Positions 57,928-64,000 of a stretch of DNA of 64,000 nucleotides are shown in pieces (positions within the stretch are counted from its first letter, which is position 1; every line of letters begins with the position of its first letter). The position numbers were made by a program, and so were the translations under genes. The notes under the pieces are model-generated. The model did not search any database. It saw only the letters and a list, made by a program, of their open reading frames with translations, and had not been told where the DNA came from. The stretch is from Rickettsia sp. Oklahoma-10 (lineage in GTDB: Bacteria; Pseudomonadota; Alphaproteobacteria; Rickettsiales; Rickettsiaceae): positions 1,009,501-1,073,500 of the forward strand of contig NZ_CP157197.1 in assembly GCF_039954865.1 (NCBI RefSeq). Reading direction: 5' to 3'.

Positions 57928-58599
57928 ATATTTTGTTTTGATTGTTTATATAAATGGTTGTAATATAGCTATACAAACGATTTTATGCAACTTAATTTTA
58001 GAAAAAATATATTGACACTTTTGAAATTACGGATGTACTGTAATTGCTAAAGCAATATTAGCTTTTTTGCTACATAATGCCAAAACATTCTACAAGCAGC
58101 AGAAGTAGTATCTTCTCTGTTTTCCTTTAATAGATTTATATTAATAGGATGACACAAGGATTTGCTTTTAAATATGCTAATATGTTTTTACTAGTTTTAA
58201 ACATTTTTCTAATCCTTTATTATTTTCAAATTCTTTCAAATCTTTACTAGCTTAAATAGTAAAAAGACTTTTAAAAGCCACTAAATATTTACTAAAATCT
58301 TCTATAAATTTAACTTGTCCTCTAGCAGTATTTTTAATACCGTTATTTAATTGTGTTAAAGCCTTTTTGTTATTAAATATCTAACTTCTTTTTAAAGTAT
58401 TTAAGATGGTTCTAAAATAATTTGTCCTTTTTACTATTAACAATAACGTAAAAAACTACTTAACCACTTTAGCTAATTACCAAGTGTTATTCTGCCTTTC
58501 GTATCTAGTTTTAATATACATTTCTTGTGTCATATAAATTACTTTTTATATCATAACTTATAGAATAATACATAGTGGGTAATGAATCAAGTGGGATTA
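57928..58599 (-). other. Gap with decayed ORF
   Basis: The minus strand reads ENREDTTSAACRMFWHYVAK then KANIALAI near 58050-58130. Further along, near 58220-58370, it reads LTQLNNGIKNTARGQVKFIE, DFSKYLVAFKSLF and DLKEFENNKGLEKCLKLVK. A broken helical protein of unknown family. Confidence 0.35.
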
Positions 58600-58932
58600 T
58601 CACACACTAAAAGATTTGCCACAGCCGCAATTAGCTTTTTCATTGGGATTTGTGAAAGTGAATTGAGATTTGAATTTAGTCTCTACATAGTCCATTTCAG
58701 AACCTAAAATATATATTAACGCTTTTGGATCGATTAGTATCCGCACGCCTTTTTCTTCAACTAATTCATCAAATTGATTTTTACTATCTGCATATTCAAC
58801 GTAATAAACTTGGCCTGCACAACCTCCTGACTTAACCCCTACCCTAATACCAAAAGTAGGCTTGTCTCGTTTTTCTATTAGCAATTTTACTTGCTTTGCA
58901 GCAGAATCGGTTAGTGAAATAACATTTTTCAT
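58600..58932 (-). CDS. iscA: Fe-S cluster carrier, A-type (IscA)
   Basis: 110 residues. The three conserved cysteines of A-type carriers are Cys38 in VKSGGCAGQVYYVEY and Cys102/Cys104 in ANCGCGKSFSV. It receives clusters or iron from IscU and hands them to apoproteins. Starts 3 bp after iscU ends, same strand, last gene of the isc run in this window; hscB, hscA and fdx do not follow here. Confidence 0.93.
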   Translation of the reverse strand: MKNVISLTDSAAKQVKLLIEKRDKPTFGIRVGVKSGGCAGQVYYVEYADSKNQFDELVEEKGVRILIDPKALIYILGSEMDYVETKFKSQFTFTNPNEKANCGCGKSFSV

Positions 58933-58935
58933 GTT

Positions 58936-59331
58936 TTAAGAGTCTTTTTTGCTTTCTTTTTTCTGTTTATAATTGGCTATAGCTGCTTTTATTGCATCTT
59001 CCGCAAGTAGTGAACAATGTAATTTTACCGGCGGCAGCAATAATTCTTTTGCTATTTCGGTATTTTTAATAGATTCAGCATCATTTATGGATCTGCCTTT
59101 AACCAACTCCGTTACTAAAGAACTTGAAGCAATAGCCGAACCGCAACCGAATGTTTTAAATTTAGCATCTATAATAATACCGTTATCGTCAACTTCAATT
59201 TGTAACTTCATAACGTCACCACAAGCAGGAGCTCCAACCAGTCCCGTACCGACATTTTTACTATCTTTATTAAGTGACCCAACATTACGAGGATTTTCAT
59301 AATGATCTATCACTTTTTTGCTATAAGCCAT
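58936..59331 (-). CDS. iscU: Fe-S cluster assembly scaffold IscU
   Basis: 131 residues. Ligands Cys37 and Asp39 in GAPACGDVMKLQI, Cys63 in FKTFGCGSAIASSS, and His105-Cys106 in PPVKLHCSLLAEDA. The PPVK-like chaperone motif for HscA is present as LLPPVKLHC. Scaffold on which IscS-supplied sulfur and iron form [2Fe-2S]. It follows iscS after a 69-bp gap containing a repeat hairpin. Confidence 0.97.
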   Translation of the reverse strand: MAYSKKVIDHYENPRNVGSLNKDSKNVGTGLVGAPACGDVMKLQIEVDDNGIIIDAKFKTFGCGSAIASSSLVTELVKGRSINDAESIKNTEIAKELLLPPVKLHCSLLAEDAIKAAIANYKQKKESKKDS

Positions 59332-59354
59332 TGTTATTTCTCTAAAATTTAATT

Positions 59355-59400
59355 TTTAATGTGTTATTCCTAGCTAGAAGCAGGAATAACATCAAGGATT
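59355..59400. repeat. RPE-like hairpin between iscS and iscU
   Basis: GTTATTCCTAGCTAGAAGCAGGAATAACAT: the TTATTCCT and AGGAATAA arms form a hairpin. It may lower read-through or stabilise the processed iscU-iscA message. Confidence 0.55.
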
Positions 59401-60633
59401 TTAATGAGATGCCCATTTGATCTTCTTTAAATCAACACCCTCTTGCATCATTTCCCAAAGAGGACTTAGTTCTCTTAGTTTATCAATTTTTGAACATATT
59501 AAATCTACTGCGTAATCAATTTCCTGCTCGGTAGTAAATCTACCTATGCCAAACCTAATCGAAGTATGAGCAAGATCTTCACTGATTCCCATGGAACGTA
59601 AAACATATGATGGTTCAAGTGAGGCAGAAGTACAAGCAGAACCGGAAGAAACGGCTAAATCTTTAATGGCAAGAATAAGTGACTCCCCCTCTACTCCAGC
59701 AAAACTTAAATTTAAATTACCTTTATATCTTTGATCTTTATCACCGTTTAAATAAACTGCTGAAATTCTTTGTTTTATATTGTTTAAAAATCTGTCAAAT
59801 AAGTAATTTACATGCTTAGTATCTTTGCTCATCTCATTATACGCTATTTCAGCAGCTATGCCAAGCCCTACTATTAAAGGAGTCGGAAGCGTACCTGAAC
59901 GCATACCACGTTCTTGACCACCACCGTTTATGAGCGGCGTAACACGTATACGCGGCTTTTTCCTTACATATAATGCACCTACTCCTTTTGGACCATAAAT
60001 TTTATGTCCTGAGATACTGGCAAGGTCAATATTAAACTCGTTAACATCAATTGGAATTTTACCAAAACCCTGAGCAATATCAGAATGCAAGAAAACACCT
60101 CTTTCACGACACATTTTCCCGATTTCTTTCAAAGGCTGGATCACGCCTATTTCATTATGAACCGCCATAACTGAGACTAACATAGTTCGATCGGTAATAG
60201 ATGCTTTCAATATTTCTAAATCGATTATTCCATTTTGGTTAATCGGTAAATATGTGATTTTTATACCTTCTTGCTCTAAATGCCTACAAGAGTCAAGCAA
60301 ACATTTATGTTCACTGACTACGGTAATAATATGATTCTTTTTATTGCTGTAAAATTTTGCTATTCCCTTTATTGCAAGGTTATTAGACTCGGTTGCACCG
60401 GAGGTAAAAATAATTTCTTTAGCATCTGCTCCTATTAACTTCGCTACTCTACTTCTTGCCTCTTCAACGGCGTTTGCTGCATCCCAACCAAAAGAATGGC
60501 TGCGTGAATGCGGATTACCGAATTTAGTAGTGAAATACGGCAACATTGCTTCCATGACCCTTGGATCTAGCGGCGTTGTTGCTTGATAATCCATATATAT
60601 CGGCAAAATGAGGTTGTGTAATTGTGTGTTCAT
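59401..60633 (-). CDS. iscS: Cysteine desulfurase IscS
   Basis: 410 residues. PLP enzyme releasing sulfur from cysteine for Fe-S clusters and tRNA thiolation. Features: [65 protein letters not shown], the PLP lysine in [25 protein letters not shown], and the sulfur-accepting Cys in [20 protein letters not shown]. The C-terminal tail that docks IscU ([17 protein letters not shown]) is complete. Confidence 0.96.
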   Translation of the reverse strand: MNTQLHNLILPIYMDYQATTPLDPRVMEAMLPYFTTKFGNPHSRSHSFGWDAANAVEEARSRVAKLIGADAKEIIFTSGATESNNLAIKGIAKFYSNKKNHIITVVSEHKCLLDSCRHLEQEGIKITYLPINQNGIIDLEILKASITDRTMLVSVMAVHNEIGVIQPLKEIGKMCRERGVFLHSDIAQGFGKIPIDVNEFNIDLASISGHKIYGPKGVGALYVRKKPRIRVTPLINGGGQERGMRSGTLPTPLIVGLGIAAEIAYNEMSKDTKHVNYLFDRFLNNIKQRISAVYLNGDKDQRYKGNLNLSFAGVEGESLILAIKDLAVSSGSACTSASLEPSYVLRSMGISEDLAHTSIRFGIGRFTTEQEIDYAVDLICSKIDKLRELSPLWEMMQEGVDLKKIKWASH

Positions 60634-60654
60634 ATAGTTAATTCTCTTACAACT

Positions 60655-60740
60655 GTATCATACCGTGGCTCGGCCACGGTATCCAGTCTTTTGTAATTTT
60701 TTTTTGAACCCTGTAGTCAGCCATGGGGTAACATTTAATG
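60655..60740. repeat. RPE-like hairpins between the two desulfurase genes
   Basis: TACCGTGGC (60661-60669), loop TCG, GCCACGGTA (60673-60681): a perfect 9-bp stem and the cleanest copy of the CATACCxTGGCTTGACCACGGTATCC unit in the window, followed by a second, diverged CCCTGTAGTCAGCCATGGGG unit. Confidence 0.7.
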
Positions 60741-60764
60741 TTACTATTACAGGCAATGATATCG

Positions 60765-61871
60765 TCAGTCATATATCTCTTCAAAAGCTTTTATAAAAGC
60801 TTCTATATCCTCAATTGTATTGTTATGGCTTAAAGATACCCTAATCGAAGACTTTGCCTCTTCGTCCTCTATACCCATATTGGTTAATACGTGCGATTTA
60901 GATATTTTTCCTGATGAACAAGCAGAGCCAGAACTTACACAAATATTACGTAAATCAAAACCTATCAATTTTACCTGTGCATCCGTACCAAGCACAGTAA
61001 ACAAGCTAGTATTAGGTAATCTTGAAACATTTTCACTAATAATATTTACGTTTGGATATTCTTTTAGCTTTTTCTCCAAGGCACATTTTAAGCTTTTGAT
61101 TTTTATATATTTTTCTGAGATATCTTTTGTTATTAATTCAGTAGCTAGACCAAGCCCTGCAATGGCTAAAACATTTTCTGTACCTGATCTTAACCCTTTT
61201 TCTTGTCCTCCCCCTATAATCATTGGAGTAACTTGAAAGTCAGAGTTAGAAATTAAAGTAGAACTACCATGCCCTGCTCCTATTTTATGCCCTGAAATTG
61301 TAGCAAAATCTAACCCTAACTCTTTAATATTTATAGGTATTTTTCCTAATGATTGGATTAAATCGCTATGAAATTTTGCCTCATATTTTTTAGTTATTTT
61401 ACTTATCTCAGCTATATCTTGTATAACTCCGCTTTCATTATTAGCCATCATTATGGAAACTAGTTTTTTCGCAGTACTACTTTGCGATAATAATTCTTCT
61501 AGATGTTTTAAATCAACTAAACCTTGATTATCAACTTTTATAATTTTAATATTTGGAGCATGTTTTATATGGTTATAGATCGATAAATGTTCAATAGCTG
61601 AAATAAAAATATCACCATCATAAAAATTTTTCATTATTAAATTATTACTTTCAGTGCCTGATGATGTAAAAGTAATATCATATTCTCTAGATGATAACTT
61701 TATACCAAGAGCCGTTGCTATTTGCGAGCGCGCTATTTCTATTATATTCTTAGCAAATCTACCTGAGCTATGTGCTGATGAAGGGTTAAGCTCCATGTCC
61801 ATTAAACTTATCATGAATTCCTTAACTCTAAGGTCAATAACAGTAGTAGCATTATGATCTAAATATATCAT
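60765..61871 (-). CDS. Second cysteine desulfurase (NifS/IscS-like)
   Basis: 368 residues, same fold type as IscS but divergent. IYLDHNATTVIDLRVKEFM, LNPSSAHSSGRFAKN, ITFTSSGTESNNL, MMANNESGVIQDI, the PLP lysine in ATISGHKIGAGHGS, GGGQEKGLRSGT, and the loop Cys in SSGSACSSGKISKSHVL. It lacks the long C-terminal IscU-docking tail. It starts 10 bp after the Rrf2 gene and precedes iscS, so it is part of the isc operon. A paired, shorter desulfurase next to iscS is usual in Rickettsia; its special partner is unknown. Confidence 0.9.
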   Translation of the reverse strand: MIYLDHNATTVIDLRVKEFMISLMDMELNPSSAHSSGRFAKNIIEIARSQIATALGIKLSSREYDITFTSSGTESNNLIMKNFYDGDIFISAIEHLSIYNHIKHAPNIKIIKVDNQGLVDLKHLEELLSQSSTAKKLVSIMMANNESGVIQDIAEISKITKKYEAKFHSDLIQSLGKIPINIKELGLDFATISGHKIGAGHGSSTLISNSDFQVTPMIIGGGQEKGLRSGTENVLAIAGLGLATELITKDISEKYIKIKSLKCALEKKLKEYPNVNIISENVSRLPNTSLFTVLGTDAQVKLIGFDLRNICVSSGSACSSGKISKSHVLTNMGIEDEEAKSSIRVSLSHNNTIEDIEAFIKAFEEIYD

Positions 61872-61881
61872 ATATTTAAAT

Positions 61882-62292
61882 TTAAGATATCTTTAATGGA
61901 TATATTTTCAAAATAATCTCTAATATGCTTTTCCCAAAACCTTTCCATAATTTATGTGAATTACATTTTATTTTATCAGGTACGCAAGTGTTCACTGATT
62001 TCTTATAGCATGTAGTCATTATAAAATTTTCATTAACAGCGTCCATAATATCGGAAATTTTTATTTCTTCTAGGTTACGTATAAAATATAGCCCCTTCAA
62101 TCCTTCTCTAATCACCTTGACTAAATCAGCTTTTTTAAGTTTAGAAAAAATTTGCTCTAAATAGTTAAGCGATATATTTTGTTTTTCGGAAATTTCATTT
62201 AAAGTGACCAACTCAGCACTTGATTTTGAAGCCATTTCAAGTATTGCCATTACAACATATCTTCCCTTCATCATCAGCATCATACGACCCAC
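61882..62292 (-). CDS. iscR: Rrf2/IscR-type Fe-S-sensing transcription regulator
   Basis: 136 residues. The N-terminal winged helix-turn-helix runs MKGRYVVMAILEMASKSS, SEKQNISLNYLEQIFSKLKK and LKGLYFIR. Candidate cluster ligands are Cys95, Cys103 and Cys110 with His113 in TTCYKKSVNTCVPDKIKCNS; the spacing (8 and 7) is slightly wider than in E. coli IscR (C92, C98, C104, H107). Translation probably starts at one of the clustered Met codons (MGRMMLMMKGRY); residue 8 fits the family best. It is the first gene of the isc operon and probably represses it when holo, by analogy. Confidence 0.88.
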   Translation of the reverse strand: MGRMMLMMKGRYVVMAILEMASKSSAELVTLNEISEKQNISLNYLEQIFSKLKKADLVKVIREGLKGLYFIRNLEEIKISDIMDAVNENFIMTTCYKKSVNTCVPDKIKCNSHKLWKGFGKSILEIILKIYPLKIS

Positions 62293-63300
62293 CTATAAAT
62301 TGTAGAAATCAGGGTTTGAAATAGTTCTTCACCACAACCTTAAAATTATATTTTATCTTAAAAACTGTTAAGTTTTTTAATAAACAAAGATATAATTAAT
62401 TTATATAAAAGGCGAAGATACCATTTACCTTTATTCAACATTGCTAAACGAATAGCGGATTAATAATTCGCTATTCGTGTTATTAAATCTAAATTTTTTA
62501 AGTCTACAATACTCAACTAATTTAGTCAATTATATAATTATATTATTTAAATTAGCTTGTTAATATTAAATAAAAAACCTAGTAGAAATGGAACAACATT
62601 ATAAATAATTCTAGCATTGCTGAAGAAGAATTACTTGTATAACATAGTTTAACGCTTCGATGCTATTCCGGCTAAAAGCTAAAAAATTCATAAAAGCACT
62701 TATGAAATAAAATAAGCTATTTTATTATACATGACCTTGATGCTTTAATTACCAACTGATACTGTCAATATCCGCAATTTGAAGAGCTCTATTTTTATCA
62801 ACAAATTTTCTCATTTCTTTAGGATTATTAAAAATTGACTGTTATCCTTTAATATTCCTTGTATATAGCCGGCAGTAAGTAAATTTTTCTTTAATTATTT
62901 TGTATCTTTTATAAGACCTATTGCAGCAAAATTTGTTAAAAGAAATTTATATTTTGCTTTACTTCAACCTTTTTTACTCCAGTAGCTTGTCTTTCATGAA
63001 TTACTAATTGATTCAGATCTAAGTAATCGCCTTTATCATAAATATTAATTACTCTTCCTTTTATAAGGTTTACTTCTGTTGCGTCTTAATTTTGCAAAAA
63101 TTCTTTAACTTGAAACCACCCTGCAAACCTGATTTTCTTCTTGTTCTTTACCCATTTGAATTCACGAAATTTATATACTAATAATTTTTAGGTCTAATTT
63201 TTACAATAAACACTTTTACTGTTTTAGTAATTTGTTAATAACAGGCTGTCTTCAGTAAATTGAGGATTTAAAATCATAATAATACGTACTGATTTTGCTT
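62293..63300 (-). other. 1 kb gap with hairpin and decayed ORF
   Basis: A 10-bp inverted repeat ACGAATAGCG (62448-62457) / CGCTATTCGT (62469-62478) with an 11-nt loop lies upstream of iscR. The minus strand at about 62820-63110 reads VNLIKGRVINIYDKGDYLDL, NQLVIHERQATGVKKVEVK and, in another frame, LLTAGYIQGILKDN: a dead gene of unrecognised family. Confidence 0.4.
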
Positions 63301-64000
63301 TTATATATAACTTGATAAATTCTTGTCAATTTGCCAAATAGCAATAAATACTAAACAAGTTGTAAACATTTGTAGTAACTGTAATAATATACTTAATTCC
63401 GGTATTAATATAATAATCGGTTGTAATATTATCGGAACCCCGCTGGAAAACATCACTAACCTTATAGAAGTTTGTATTGAGGTTTTATGAGTAAGTAAAT
63501 TAGCTAAGCTATACACTAACAAAACTATAATACTTCTATCTAATAAGAATGTTACAAACCAAAATAATATAATAACCGGCATACCAAAATAAATAAATAA
63601 ACTTGGTACATATAATAAATTATCAGCAAAATATTTTTTTATTATTTCAGGAGTTAAAATTACTTCATTTTGTTTGAATATCTCAGAATAGTTAACAGTA
63701 CTTGGAAAATTTTTCTTAGTATTGGCCACAATTAAATTTATCCTAAGCTTATTCTCTTCAAGTACAAACGGTATCTTGCTTTTTTCTTTGTTAGAAACTT
63801 GATTTTTTGTATCAATGACGACTATTTTATTGTTATTTTTACTAAATAAATATATAGGCTCTACTTCTTCAACTGAAATTTTTGAATTATTATATTTAAT
63901 TACTGGTAATTGATTGATAATATATTCAATATTATCTGTAACTTTTGAGGATTGTATTCCGTTAAAATAATCTTTTAAAGTTATTATGTAATTTAATATA
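63301..64000 (-). CDS. DUF1189 family membrane protein (N-terminus beyond window)
   Basis: The frame is open from the stop at 63301 to the window edge, about 232 residues visible; the true start lies outside. An extracytoplasmic part reads INQLPVIKYNNSKISVEEVE, PIYLFSKNNNKIVVIDT and NTKKNFPSTVNYSEIF, the DUF1189 pattern (xIxIxxGxxSxxxPxPYxIxD..). Four hydrophobic helices follow: FIYFGMPVIILFWFVTFLLD, SIIVLLVYSLANLL, LVMFSSGVPIILQPIIIL and LLQLLQMFTTCLVFIAIW. Function unknown; members are conserved inner-membrane proteins in Rickettsiales and Firmicutes. An internal GTG at 63729 gives a shorter frame but would cut the domain. Confidence 0.78.
   Translation of the reverse strand, partial: ILNYIITLKDYFNGIQSSKVTDNIEYIINQLPVIKYNNSKISVEEVEPIYLFSKNNNKIVVIDTKNQVSNKEKSKIPFVLEENKLRINLIVANTKKNFPSTVNYSEIFKQNEVILTPEIIKKYFADNLLYVPSLFIYFGMPVIILFWFVTFLLDRSIIVLLVYSLANLLTHKTSIQTSIRLVMFSSGVPIILQPIIILIPELSILLQLLQMFTTCLVFIAIWQIDKNLSSYI

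Noticed and set aside
1-64000. CRISPR arrays, rRNA genes, tmRNA, SRP RNA, RNase P RNA
   Set aside because: No regularly spaced direct repeats and no recognisable core motifs of these RNAs were seen.

Overview
This is an AT-rich chromosomal segment from an obligate intracellular alphaproteobacterium, almost certainly a Rickettsia. The gene set supports this: Lon, HemC, YebC, a GlmU-like nucleotidyltransferase without its acetyltransferase half, type 2 isopentenyl-diphosphate isomerase, and an iscR-nifS-iscS-iscU-iscA cluster. So do short palindromic repeats of the Rickettsia palindromic element (RPE) kind, found both between and inside genes, and long gaps full of broken genes. The species cannot be fixed by eye. 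The number of remnants (fimbrial, aldehyde dehydrogenase, ankyrin, IS481, symporter) points to a genome in active decay, more like the spotted-fever or transitional groups than the typhus group.

Layout. 1-830: wrecked chaperone-usher (Csu-type) fimbrial genes. 1.3-4.5 kb: ferredoxin-NADP reductase, folD, a broken gamma-carbonic anhydrase and long-form hpf. 5.1 kb: tRNA-Asp. 6.7-14.3 kb: lon, a threonine dehydratase-like enzyme, an unknown 451-residue protein and uvrD. 14.4-19.1 kb: a glycosyltransferase, an aldehyde dehydrogenase pseudogene, trxB, an alpha/beta hydrolase and an AEC transporter. 19.7-23.2 kb: gpsA-rnj, with the NAD kinase gene divergent. 23.2-25.5 kb: decayed ORFs and an IS481 transposase remnant. 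25.5-33.8 kb: hemC, symporter and ankyrin remnants, ygfZ, a DUF155 gene, rnd, 5-formyl-THF cyclo-ligase, lpd and an eroding methyltransferase. 34.3-35.8 kb: a small exported protein and a lytic transglycosylase. 37.1-38.9 kb: rpmJ, yebC and the GlmU-like gene, then tRNA-Ser.

The standout is 40.5-51.0 kb, a two-gene operon on the minus strand. The upstream gene encodes an 830-residue helical protein with about seven 44-residue repeats. The downstream gene encodes a 2606-residue protein with two PD-(D/E)XK-type nuclease folds, a lysine-rich linker, a hydrophobic TcdA/TcdB-like pore-forming segment and a long C-terminal body. The order (smaller helical protein first, giant modular nuclease second) matches the cifA-cifB and type V-like toxin-antidote modules tied to reproductive parasitism in Wolbachia and some Rickettsia. 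The pair lies between tRNA-Ser and the isomerase gene, in a stretch otherwise made of decayed DNA, yet both reading frames are open.

52.8-64 kb: isomerase, tRNA-Gln, aminopeptidase P carrying RPE insertions, an amino-acid permease, the Fe-S cluster operon under an Rrf2 regulator, and the C-terminal part of a DUF1189 membrane protein at the window edge. Functionally the housekeeping genes cover folate one-carbon metabolism, redox balance, haem, Fe-S assembly, RNA turnover and use of host-derived isoprenoids. The accessory parts are mostly ruins, apart from the intact toxin-antidote-like pair.
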